From: Actinosomnolentus pattersoniae (SeqCode)
Lineage (GTDB): Bacteria > Actinomycetota > UBA4738
Reading direction: 5' to 3'
DNA length: 6,846 nucleotides
NCBI GenBank assembly: GCA_013817655.1
Contig: JACDCJ010000110.1
Location: forward strand, 1 to 6,846
Both the position numbers and the translations under genes were made by a program. How positions within the stretch are numbered: the first letter of the stretch is position 1; each line of letters begins with the position of its first letter. This document shows, one piece after another, positions 1 to 6,232 of the stretch. The notes beneath the pieces were generated by a model. That model had not been told where the DNA came from. It ran no database searches and saw only the letters and a list, made by a program, of their open reading frames with translations.

Positions 1-4
1 GGGC

Positions 5-1108
5 ATGAGCCAGCCGACCGAACTGAAGGGGTCACCCCTCGAGGAGGAGCACCGTGCGCTCGGTGCCCACATTGGGGCCTTCGCCGGATGGACGATGCCC
101 ATCCAGTACGCGGGCACGCTCGCCGAGCACCGGGCCGTCCGTGAGGGTGCCGGCCTCTTCGACCTTACTCACCTTGGCAAGATCGTCCTGGAGGGGAGCG
201 GTGCTCTCGAGGCCATTCAGCGGTCGATGCCGAACGACGCGCGCAAGATCGCGGTCGGTGCTGCTCAGTACAACATGGTCCTGAACGAGCGGGGCGGCAT
301 CGTCGACGACCTGATCGTCTACCGGACTTCGGAGCAGCGATACCTCGTCGTTCCGAACGCCGCCAACACTTCCCGTGTGCACCGGACGCTGCTCCAGGCC
401 TCCGACGGTCCCACGGACGTGGTGCTCCGCGAGGATCTGTGCATCCTCGCGCCGCAGGGCCCACGCTCGCCCGAGGTGGTCGCCCGCGTCTTTCCGGAGG
501 CGCCCACTCTCGGATACATGCACTCGGCGGAGCTCTCCTACCGGGGCCGGACGATGACCGTTTCAAGGTCCGGCTACACGGGGGAGCGCGGTTTCGAGTT
601 GTTCGTGCCGGACGACCTCGCGCCGGACCTGTGGAGGGAGCTCCTTGCCGCCGGTGAGGGGATGGGTCTCCTCCCGTGTGGCCTCGCCGCTCGCGACACC
701 CTTCGTCTCGAGATGGGCTATCCGCTGCACGGAAACGACATCTCCGAGGAGCGGACGCCACTCGAGGCCGGACTCTCGTGGGCGGTGTCCCTGGACAAGG
801 GGGACTTCCTCGGACGCGACGCGCTCATGCGGCAGAAGGAGGAGGGGGTCCCCTCGAGGTTGTGGGGGCTCCGCATGCAGGACAGGTTGATTCCCCGGCC
901 TCACTATCGAGTGATGTCGGGAGGGGAGCAGGTGGGGGAGACGACGAGCGGAACCTTCTCCCCAACCTTGAAGGTCGGGATCGCCATGGCGTATCTCTCG
1001 CCGCGGGAGCGGTTCACACCCGGAGACCGTGTCGAGGTGGACGTCCGTGGACGGCGGGGGGAAGCGGAGGTGCTGCGGCCCCCGTTCGTCGATTCGTCAC
1101 CGAAGTAG
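5..1108 (+). CDS. gcvT: Aminomethyltransferase (glycine cleavage system T protein)
   Basis: GcvT transfers the methylene group from aminomethylated H protein to tetrahydrofolate, releasing ammonia, in cytoplasmic glycine degradation. The 367-residue product has the usual length of the family. Family landmarks are visible in order: an N-terminal AGWTMPIQY segment (27-35), LFDLTHLGK (51-59, family form LFDxSHMG), GGIVDDLIVY (97-106) with the acidic pair D101/D102 expected at the catalytic and folate site, NAAN (118-121), SGYTGERGFE (189-198), the CGLAARDTLRLE stretch (225-236) followed by GYPLHGND, and TPLEAGLSWAV (251-261). The C-terminal barrel domain follows. Only four bases precede the ATG, so no ribosome binding site can be seen and a slightly earlier start is possible. 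The next gene is convergent, so gcvT ends its transcription unit here and gcvH/gcvP are not immediately downstream. Folate-dependent GcvT paralogues exist, but the motif set favours true GcvT. Confidence 0.93.
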   Translation: MSQPTELKGSPLEEEHRALGAHIGAFAGWTMPIQYAGTLAEHRAVREGAGLFDLTHLGKIVLEGSGALEAIQRSMPNDARKIAVGAAQYNMVLNERGGIVDDLIVYRTSEQRYLVVPNAANTSRVHRTLLQASDGPTDVVLREDLCILAPQGPRSPEVVARVFPEAPTLGYMHSAELSYRGRTMTVSRSGYTGERGFELFVPDDLAPDLWRELLAAGEGMGLLPCGLAARDTLRLEMGYPLHGNDISEERTPLEAGLSWAVSLDKGDFLGRDALMRQKEEGVPSRLWGLRMQDRLIPRPHYRVMSGGEQVGETTSGTFSPTLKVGIAMAYLSPRERFTPGDRVEVDVRGRRGEAEVLRPPFVDSSPK

Positions 1109-1130
1109 CGAGGCCGGTGCGGCCCGAGAG

Positions 1131-1835
1131 CTACTGAAGTCGCTTCGCGGCCTCGACGATGTCGGTGATCCGCTGGCCGTTGAACTTGGCCTCCTGGACC
1201 ATCTGATTCAGGAGGGACTTTGCCTCCTCCCGGTGGCCCGAGACGACCGCGACGACCACGTACAGCCCGGAGTTCGGGATGCCCAGCCGGCGAACCGGTC
1301 CGAAGCCGGGAGCCACCACGACGTAGGCCCACTGCGTGGCTTGCTTGCCTTCACCGCAGGTTCCCGATCCGTGGGCAACGTAGTCTCCGGGGGAGAACCT
1401 CGGGCCGGCAACGTCCGGAGGATGGTCGACGACGACCTCGAAGGCCACCGGCTCGCACGAATCCTTCTCCGCGAACGACCCCAGGCGAGGGCTCCGGGCG
1501 GCGAGGTAGTAGTAGTCCGACGGTATCTGCAGCTTGGCGACGTCGATCCAGAAGGCCTCCATCCCCTGCACCGTTCCCGTGCCGCGCTCCCACGCCGCTA
1601 AGCGCGGAGAGGCGACGAAACCCTCCTGTGGGTACCGGCCCGCCGGCAGTGGCCGGGCGTCCCACTGTGTGGGAATGACGGCTCGGATGTGGCCGGCCTG
1701 CACTTCAGAGAAGGGAGAAGACGTCGCAAGGGGTTGTACGGAGAAGACGATGGGGCTCCGGACCTCATCGGCGGGCACGCGTGCACAGGCCGTCATCGCG
1801 GCTGTCAGTACCAGGGCGGCACCTCGCACGCGCAT
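1131..1835 (-). CDS. Putative secreted lipoprotein of unknown function
   Basis: I do not recognise the family with certainty. The predicted 234-residue protein starts MRVR, followed by a hydrophobic run (5-16) and a cysteine at 17 in the context A-M-T-A-C. This fits a lipoprotein signal peptide and suggests anchoring on the outer face of the membrane. The mature part has IRAVIPTQW (50-58), an aromatic patch at Y108-Y110, two cysteines (C127 and C160) that could form a disulfide, and a hydrophobic strand LYVVVAVVSG (191-200) before a C-terminal amphipathic helix containing LLNQMVQEAKF (208-218). The pattern of an early 'P-x-x-W' and a late 'VVVAVVSG...L..M' helix loosely recalls PsbP/Mog1-like secreted proteins of Actinobacteria; that is only an impression. 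I chose the ATG at 1835 because it puts the charged n-region directly before the hydrophobic core. A GTG at 1871 would add 12 residues but has no ribosome binding site. The gene is convergent with gcvT and divergent from the B12 operon. Confidence 0.75.
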   Translation of the reverse strand: MRVRGAALVLTAAMTACARVPADEVRSPIVFSVQPLATSSPFSEVQAGHIRAVIPTQWDARPLPAGRYPQEGFVASPRLAAWERGTGTVQGMEAFWIDVAKLQIPSDYYYLAARSPRLGSFAEKDSCEPVAFEVVVDHPPDVAGPRFSPGDYVAHGSGTCGEGKQATQWAYVVVAPGFGPVRRLGIPNSGLYVVVAVVSGHREEAKSLLNQMVQEAKFNGQRITDIVEAAKRLQ

Positions 1836-1915
1836 ATCGCTCGAAACCGCAGTGTAGGGCGAACGGCCCACGAACGCCAGCCGGGGAGAACCAAACGGGA
1901 CTGGGCCCGTCGAGC

Positions 1916-1921
1916 TAGAAT
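1916..1921 (+). promoter_or_regulatory. Possible -10 element of the B12 uptake operon promoter
   Basis: TAGAAT matches the sigma-70-type consensus TATAAT at five of six positions. It lies about 19 bases before the first base of helix P1 of the riboswitch, so a transcript starting near 1928 would carry the whole aptamer. No convincing -35 hexamer is present 16-18 bases upstream (the sequence there is AAACGG), so the call rests on the -10 match and position only. Confidence 0.35.
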
Positions 1922-1939
1922 CCGCTCAATCGAATATCG

Positions 1940-2154
1940 CGTCTCGAGGTGGCTCGGAACGGAGGGGCACTCCGCCCCGAGCTGAAGAGGGAAGCCGGTG
2001 AGAGGCCGGCACGGTCGCGCCACTGTGACCGGGGAGCGAGCCCGAGGCATGCCACTGGGGGATCCGTGAGGGTCGCCCGGGAAGGTTCGGGCAAGCGCAG
2101 GCTCGTCGATCGCGACGAGCCCCAACCGGAAGTCAGGAGACCTGCCTGGAGACG
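1940..2154 (+). ncRNA. Cobalamin riboswitch aptamer (adenosylcobalamin class)
   Basis: This leader RNA binds a cobalamin and controls the downstream uptake genes. The conserved parts of the cobalamin element appear in order: AGAGGGAAGCCGGTGAGAGG (1986-2005) containing the GGGAA-GCCGGTG core; GCGCCACTGTGA (2017-2028); GCCACTG (2051-2057) with GGGAAGG (2079-2085) on the other side of an arm; and the B12-box-like GTCAGGAGACCTGCC (2132-2146). Helices can be drawn. P1 joins CGTCTC (1940-1945) to GAGACG (2149-2154). An arm joins GCCCGAG (2040-2046) to TTCGGGC (2086-2092). A small hairpin at 2061-2074 is capped by a GTGA tetraloop, and a perfect 8-bp hairpin lies at 2101-2120 (GCTCGTCG / CGACGAGC). 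The location directly before a B12 ABC transporter is the classic context. Exact boundaries are inferred from P1; the identity itself is clear. Confidence 0.94.
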
Positions 2155-2180
2155 TTCGGCCGCGCTCTTCGCGCACAAAG

Positions 2181-2259
2181 AGAGGCCGCTCGTTCTTCGA
2201 GAGCCTCCGGCGAGAGCCGGGGGCTCTTCGTATGAAGGCGGCCGCGGACCGAAAGGAGC
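2181..2259 (+). promoter_or_regulatory. Candidate riboswitch expression platform with SD sequestration
   Basis: Three helices can be drawn between the aptamer and the btuF start. Helix A pairs GAGGC (2182-2186) with GCCTC (2203-2207), enclosing CTCG/CGAG (2189-2192 / 2198-2201). Helix B is a 13-pair stem (2199-2211 with 2216-2228, including two G-U pairs) capped by a GAGA tetraloop (2212-2215). Helix C pairs GCTC-TTCG (2223-2230) with CGAA-(AG)-GAGC (2250-2259), burying the AAAGGAG ribosome binding site with a two-base bulge. A and B share bases, and B and C share bases. B could therefore act as an anti-sequestor (gene on), while A plus C would block translation (gene off). No run of T follows helix B, so translational rather than termination control is favoured. 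The helices are seen in the sequence; the switching logic is inferred. Confidence 0.5.
2252..2258 (+). promoter_or_regulatory. Ribosome binding site of btuF
   Basis: AAAGGAG lies five bases before the ATG at 2264. It decides the start of btuF, since the reading frame stays open back into the riboswitch. It is also the segment that helix C of the leader would cover. Confidence 0.8.
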
Positions 2260-2263
2260 AGTC

Positions 2264-3274
2264 ATGGCAGCCGACCGGACCCATCGGGGGGACCGCGGGC
2301 GGAACTCTCGAACGCGAACGCTCACCCGCGTTCTCCTGGCACCGATGCTCGTGCTTGCGGGGTGCGGCGCGCCAGACGCGCCGGGAACCCCACCCGGGGC
2401 GCTCGAGAGCCGTCCCGCTTCTCCGTCACCCCGGCCCACCGCTCCCGCGCTCTTCCCGATGACTCTCACCGACGACGACGGCGTGTCTCTCACGCTGAGG
2501 TCAGCCCCCGAGCGCATCGTCACGTGGGGCCCGTCGAACACCGAGATCCTGTTCGCACTCGGGGAGGGGGAACGGATCGTCGGCGTGTCCGGCCCGTTCG
2601 ACGACCATCCCGCGGAGGCGAAGACCATCGAGGAGATCGGCGGGCGCGGGGGAGTGGAGCCGAACGTGGAACGGGTCGTCGCGCTCGAGCCGGATCTGGT
2701 GCTGAACGGCTTTCTCGGCGGCGAGGAGTGGAAGGCTCGCCTTCGCGACCTCGGCGTCTCCGTCTTCTCGATCTACGCGGAGGACTTCGACGGTGTTCTG
2801 GATGACATCCGCACGGTTGGAATGCTGATTGGTGCGCCCGGCGTCGCCGACGCCCTGACGGGGGACATGGCCGCCCGGGAGGAGGAGATCCAGGCAGCGG
2901 TAGCGGCGGAGCCCCGCGTCTCCTGCTTCTTCGAGGCGGGCTATCCGGAGCTTTACACGGTCGGACCGCAGGACTTTCCGTTCGATCTCCTCCTGCGGGC
3001 GGGATGTGACCCGGTGACCGAGGAGGCCGACGCCCCCTATCCCCTCTGGTCGATCGAGCGCCTGGTCGCGGACGATCCGGAGGTCTACATCCTGACCTCG
3101 GAGGCGGGGGCCAGCCCGATGCAGGTCGCGCAACGACCCGGCTTCGCCGGCATCGCTGCCGTGCGCGCCGGACGCGTGTATCTCATCGACTCCGACCTCG
3201 TGACGCGGCCGGGCCCGAGGGTCATCGAAGGCATGGAGCAGCTCGCGGAGTTCCTCCATCCCGACGTGATGTGA
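2264..3274 (+). CDS. btuF: Vitamin B12/corrinoid ABC transporter substrate-binding lipoprotein
   Basis: This is the extracytoplasmic binding protein that captures cobalamin or related corrinoids and hands them to the BtuC permease. The 336-residue product has a long basic n-region (1-22), a hydrophobic core and a clear lipobox L-A-G-C with the lipid-modified cysteine at 34. A Pro/Ser/Thr-rich tether (35-64) follows. The rest is a class III periplasmic-binding fold (Peripla_BP_2): the early PERIVTWGPSNTEILFALG stretch (82-100), the EPNVERVVALEPDLVL segment typical of the family, a long linking helix, and a C-terminal segment ending EGMEQLAEFLHP. The corrinoid assignment comes mainly from the cobalamin riboswitch directly upstream and the btuCD genes behind it, because this fold also serves siderophores and heme. 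The start is fixed by a strong ribosome binding site; the in-frame GTG at 1949 lies inside the riboswitch. Confidence 0.9.
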   Translation: MAADRTHRGDRGRNSRTRTLTRVLLAPMLVLAGCGAPDAPGTPPGALESRPASPSPRPTAPALFPMTLTDDDGVSLTLRSAPERIVTWGPSNTEILFALGEGERIVGVSGPFDDHPAEAKTIEEIGGRGGVEPNVERVVALEPDLVLNGFLGGEEWKARLRDLGVSVFSIYAEDFDGVLDDIRTVGMLIGAPGVADALTGDMAAREEEIQAAVAAEPRVSCFFEAGYPELYTVGPQDFPFDLLLRAGCDPVTEEADAPYPLWSIERLVADDPEVYILTSEAGASPMQVAQRPGFAGIAAVRAGRVYLIDSDLVTRPGPRVIEGMEQLAEFLHPDVM

Positions 3275-3275
3275 T

Positions 3276-3280
3276 GGGAG
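3276..3280 (+). promoter_or_regulatory. Ribosome binding site supporting a TTG start for btuC
   Basis: GGGAG sits in the ten-base gap between the btuF stop and the TTG at 3285, with a four-base spacer. No ATG lies in the right frame here: the ATG at 3274 overlaps the btuF stop but is in another frame. TTG is thus the best start for the permease, and translation is probably coupled to btuF. Confidence 0.55.
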
Positions 3281-3284
3281 CGTC

Positions 3285-4322
3285 TTGAACCCGGCACGGC
3301 GGCGTCTGCTTCCGGTGGCCCTGGTCGCGTTGCTCTCGATCGCGCTGCTGGCCGGCCTCGGATTCGGTTCCGTCGGGATCTCTCCTGGAACCACCCTCCG
3401 GCTTCTCGCGTGGAAGCTCGGCCTCGCAGAGCGGCCGGCCGGCGTGCCCGCCTCGACGGTGGTCATCCTCTTCGACCTGCGGCTTCCTCGGGTCCTCCTC
3501 GCCGCGCTCGTCGGGGCGGCACTCGCCACCGCCGGAACCCTTTTCCAGGCGCTGTTCCGTAACCCGATGGCCGATCCGGCGATCATCGGCGTGTCCTCCG
3601 GCGCCGCAATGGGAGCCATCCTGGTCATCCTGAGCGGTGCGGGCGCGGCCTTCGGCGGGCTGGCGGTGTCGGCCGCGGCGTTCGCGGGGGCGCTCGCCAC
3701 GGCGTTCCTCGTGTACCGGCTGGCGAGGCTCGGTCCCGCCGTCCACGTCGGAACCCTTCTCCTGTCCGGTATCGCGGTCGCGGCGGTGATCTCTGCGGCG
3801 ATCTCGATGGTGATGGCCTTCTCCGGCCAGGAGATCCGGTCGATCTACTTCTGGCTGCTCGGGGGGTTCGGCTCGAGGGGATGGGCGGCCCTGGGCGCCG
3901 CCGTGCCGTTCGTGGCCATCGGCAGCGGGGTCGCGCTCGCGATGACGGGAGATCTCAACCTGACCTCGCTCGGAGAGGAGCGCGCCGGCCAGCTCGGCCT
4001 CGAGGTGGAGCGCTTCAAGCGGATCATGCTGGCAACGGGCGCGCTGCTCACCGCCGCCGCGGTATCCGTCTCCGGGCTGATCGGGTTCGTCGGACTCATG
4101 ACGCCGCACATCCTTCGGCTGGCGACGGGGGCGGATCACCGCCGCCTCCTGCCGTCCGCCATCGTGGGAGGAGCGGCGTTCCTCGTGCTGGCCGACCTTG
4201 CGGCTCGGACGCTGGTCCCCCCCGAGGAGATTCCCGTCGGAGCGGTCACCGCGCTGCTCGGCGGCCCATTCTTCCTGTTCCTGCTTCGACGCGAGCGGAG
4301 GTCCCCGGGTGCCGGAGCCTGA
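3285..4322 (+). CDS. btuC: Vitamin B12/corrinoid ABC transporter permease (FecCD family)
   Basis: This integral membrane subunit forms the translocation path for corrinoid; two copies would pair with two ATPase subunits. The 345-residue length is normal for FecCD permeases. Visible family features are a first membrane helix near 9-28, LRLPR (65-69) followed by a long glycine/alanine-rich helix, the hallmark RNPMADP (92-98) then IIGVSSGA, SLGEERAGQLG (228-238) as the cytoplasmic coupling region that touches the ATPase, GFVGLMTPHILR (267-278), and EIPVGAVTALLGGPFF (315-330) leading to a basic C-terminus. About nine or ten hydrophobic segments are spread along the protein. The gene starts ten bases after btuF, and its end overlaps the btuD start by 14 bases. 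The fold alone cannot separate B12 from iron-chelate transport; the riboswitch supplies that. The start codon is TTG. Confidence 0.92.
   Translation: MNPARRRLLPVALVALLSIALLAGLGFGSVGISPGTTLRLLAWKLGLAERPAGVPASTVVILFDLRLPRVLLAALVGAALATAGTLFQALFRNPMADPAIIGVSSGAAMGAILVILSGAGAAFGGLAVSAAAFAGALATAFLVYRLARLGPAVHVGTLLLSGIAVAAVISAAISMVMAFSGQEIRSIYFWLLGGFGSRGWAALGAAVPFVAIGSGVALAMTGDLNLTSLGEERAGQLGLEVERFKRIMLATGALLTAAAVSVSGLIGFVGLMTPHILRLATGADHRRLLPSAIVGGAAFLVLADLAARTLVPPEEIPVGAVTALLGGPFFLFLLRRERRSPGAGA
4297..4302 (+). promoter_or_regulatory. Ribosome binding site of btuD inside the btuC coding region
   Basis: GGAGGT lies near the 3' end of btuC, six bases before the GTG at 4309. It fixes the btuD start at that GTG rather than at an earlier in-frame ATG at 4198, and implies translational coupling. 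Confidence 0.75.
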
Positions 4323-5607
4323 GCCCGGGCCCGGGCTCGTGCTCGAAGGCGTCTCGGCGGGGTACGGCGCGAGGCAGGTCCTGCGCGAGGTGTCCGTGCG
4401 AGCTTCGCCGGGGGAGATCACCGGCCTCATCGGGGCGAACGGCTCGGGGAAGACGACGCTCATCCGGGTCGCGTCACGGGGCCTGCGTCCCGAGCGGGGA
4501 GTCGTTCGGGTGGCCGGGTGGGACCCATACGACCTGAGCGCGAGGCGGGCCGCCCGGCTGGTCGCGGTCGTTCCGCAGGATGTGCTCGCGACTTTCCCGT
4601 TCTCCGTGCTCGAGACCGTACTCATGGGGCGGGCCCCGTACCTCTCTCCTTGGGGGGCGGGCCGGCCGGAGGACTGGTCTCGTGTCCGCAGTGCGATGTC
4701 GATGGTGGGCGTTTCCCATCTGGGCGATCGAGCCGTCTCGGAACTCTCCGGAGGCGAACGGCAGCGCGTCATCCTCGCGCAGGCGCTGGCGCAGGATGCG
4801 CCGGTGCTGCTGCTCGACGAGCCGACCACCCATCTGGACATTCGCCACGTCGTGAGGATCCTCACCCTCGTGCGGGGACTGGCCCGGCGCGAGGGAACCG
4901 CGGTACTGGCCATCTTTCACGACCTGAACCTGGCCTCGGTGTACTGCGATCGGATCTACGCCCTAAAGGAGGGACGGGTCGTCGCCCGTGGCGCGCCGGC
5001 GTCCGTCATCTCTTCCGCCACCCTGCAGCAGGTCTTCGGGGTGCGTGCCGACGTCCTCCCCGGAGCCGCCGCCGGGCGGCCCGCCGTCGTGTTCGCCTCG
5101 GTGCCGCAGGAGGGGTCGCTCGAGCCCGGCGCCATGCGCGTCCACGTCATCGGCGGTGCGGGCCGGGGGGCCGAGCTGATACGTGCTCTGATGGAGCGAG
5201 GCCTCGAGGTCTCGACGGGGGTGCTCCACGCCACGGATACCGACGCGGCGGTCGCGGAGCGGCTGAACCTGATCCGTATCACGGTTCCGCCGTTCTCGCA
5301 GATCGACGCGGGCAGCGCCGCCGAATGCATTGGCATCATCCGGAAGGCCTCGGCCCTGATCGTGTGCGACGCTCCCTTCGGGCCCGGCAACGTCGAGAAC
5401 CTCCGCATCGCCATTCACTCGGCCCGGGAAGGCGTCCCGACGATCCTCCTGCAGCAGGTTCCGATCGAAGAGCGAGACTTCACCGGGGGAGAGGCGACCG
5501 ATGCGTGGCGCCGGCTTGCCTCGGGCTCGGCCGTCACGCCCGGCGTTGAGGCGACCCTGGACGCGGTCGAGGCGATTCGGAGCCGCGGAGCGAGGCGCTC
5601 CGGCTAG
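4309..5607 (+). CDS. btuD: Vitamin B12/corrinoid ABC transporter ATPase with extra C-terminal domain
   Basis: This cytoplasmic ATPase powers corrinoid import through BtuC. The 432-residue product is far longer than the roughly 250-270 residues usual for BtuD/FecE ATPases. Residues 10-250 are a complete ABC domain: Walker A GANGSGKTT (42-50), Q-loop Q90, signature LSGGERQRV (146-154), Walker B VLLLDEP (166-172), D-loop HLD (175-177) and switch histidine H204. After a linker comes an extra domain (about 276-432). It opens MRVHVIGGAGRG, a strand and glycine-rich turn like a Rossmann fold, and contains GVLHATDTD (304-312), VPPFS (326-330) and CDAPFGPGNVENL (353-365). I cannot assign this domain a function; nucleotide or corrinoid sensing is conceivable but unproven. 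The reading frame is uninterrupted, so it is a true fusion. The stop codon overlaps that of the convergent regulator gene. Confidence 0.9.
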   Translation: MPEPEPGPGLVLEGVSAGYGARQVLREVSVRASPGEITGLIGANGSGKTTLIRVASRGLRPERGVVRVAGWDPYDLSARRAARLVAVVPQDVLATFPFSVLETVLMGRAPYLSPWGAGRPEDWSRVRSAMSMVGVSHLGDRAVSELSGGERQRVILAQALAQDAPVLLLDEPTTHLDIRHVVRILTLVRGLARREGTAVLAIFHDLNLASVYCDRIYALKEGRVVARGAPASVISSATLQQVFGVRADVLPGAAAGRPAVVFASVPQEGSLEPGAMRVHVIGGAGRGAELIRALMERGLEVSTGVLHATDTDAAVAERLNLIRITVPPFSQIDAGSAAECIGIIRKASALIVCDAPFGPGNVENLRIAIHSAREGVPTILLQQVPIEERDFTGGEATDAWRRLASGSAVTPGVEATLDAVEAIRSRGARRSG

Positions 5608-6230
5608 GCGACGACTCCCATGCGCAGAGCGATCGCCACCGCCTGAGCGCGGTCGTTCGCGCCGAGCTTGTCAAAGATCCGCTCGAGGTGGGTCTTCACC
5701 GTGTGCGGGGAGATCCCGAGGTCGCTCGCGACCTGCTTGGTGGTCCCGCCGTAAGCGACCTTTTGCAGAATCTCGGACTCACGCCGTGAGAGCGGAGCCT
5801 CGGGACGGCGCTCGACGTACTGAACCTCCTCGAGGAAGGCGCGCGTGAGCGTGGGGTGGATGACGGCCTTGCCCTCGAGCGCCAGCTTCGCCGCCTGCAC
5901 CAGTTCGGTCGCCCCAACGTCCTTGAGCAGGTATCCGGAGATTCCCGCCCGGATCGCGTCGGCGATCGAGGCGCGGGACTCGTCGACGGTGAACAGGATG
6001 ATCTTTGTGTCCGGCGAGGTGATCCGGATCATCCTGGTCGCCTCTATCCCGGTCATGCCGGGCATGCGGACGTCCATGAACACCACGTCGGGGGCGAGCA
6101 ACTCCGCGGCGTTCACCGCCTCCTCGCCCGTGGCCGCCTCACCCACCACTTCGACGTCCTCGCACATGCCCAGGGCGGAGCGGAGCCCGTCCCGGGTCAC
6201 CGGATGATCGTCGGCGATCAGCACGCGCAT
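5604..6230 (-). CDS. NarL/FixJ-family response regulator (REC + LuxR-type HTH)
   Basis: This is a two-component DNA-binding regulator that should be activated by phosphorylation from a sensor kinase not present in this window. The 208-residue length is standard. The receiver domain (1-120) has the acidic pair D7/D8, the phospho-acceptor D53 in FMDVRMPG, T81 and K103, so all residues needed for phosphotransfer are intact. The LuxR-type helix-turn-helix occupies about 146-205, with LSRRESEIL (147-155), the recognition-helix region ISPHTVKTHL (173-182) and a KLGANDRAQAV tail. The start is the ATG two bases after the stop of the upstream TPR gene, with a GAGGG ribosome binding site seven bases away. 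The close coupling indicates one transcript with the TPR gene. Its stop codon shares CTAG with the btuD stop. There is no evidence linking it to B12 control; the proximity may be accidental. Confidence 0.94.
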   Translation of the reverse strand: MRVLIADDHPVTRDGLRSALGMCEDVEVVGEAATGEEAVNAAELLAPDVVFMDVRMPGMTGIEATRMIRITSPDTKIILFTVDESRASIADAIRAGISGYLLKDVGATELVQAAKLALEGKAVIHPTLTRAFLEEVQYVERRPEAPLSRRESEILQKVAYGGTTKQVASDLGISPHTVKTHLERIFDKLGANDRAQAVAIALRMGVVA

Positions 6231-6232
6231 GA

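Noticed and set aside
1029..1601. 190-codon plus-strand ORF overlapping the gcvT end and the lipoprotein gene
   Set aside because: Antisense shadow of the lipoprotein gene, with no ribosome binding site, signal or domain.
1851..1856. TACACT on the minus strand as -10 box for the lipoprotein gene
   Set aside because: Four of six matches only, with no -35 (TGGCGT at the expected place). Too weak to annotate.
1895..1910. ACGGG/CCCGT hairpin upstream of the riboswitch
   Set aside because: Only a 5-bp stem and it lies before the likely transcription start. It has no T-run or operator-like partner, so it may be chance in GC-rich DNA.
2199..2228. Strong hairpin as an intrinsic transcription terminator
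   Set aside because: The stem is long and GC-rich, but it is followed by TCGTATG with no T-run, so I treat it as part of a translational platform instead.
1949..2263. In-frame GTG extension of btuF by 105 codons
   Set aside because: It would translate through the riboswitch aptamer, and no ribosome binding site is near. The ATG at 2264 has a strong one and is followed by a proper lipoprotein signal.
2232..2462. Small 76-codon ORF starting with ATG at 2232
   Set aside because: Wrong frame relative to btuF, no ribosome binding site, and its product has no recognisable features. The ATG lies in the predicted loop of the leader.
3222..4913. 563-codon open frame on the minus strand across btuC and the start of btuD
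   Set aside because: Its product is low-complexity R/E/G/D-rich without domains, and it lies opposite genes with clear family motifs; such antisense frames are common in high-GC DNA.
5109..5136. Possible internal translation start giving the BtuD C-terminal domain as a separate protein
   Set aside because: The ATG at 5134 is in frame, but the AGGAGGGG at 5109-5116 is about 17 bases away, too far for normal initiation.
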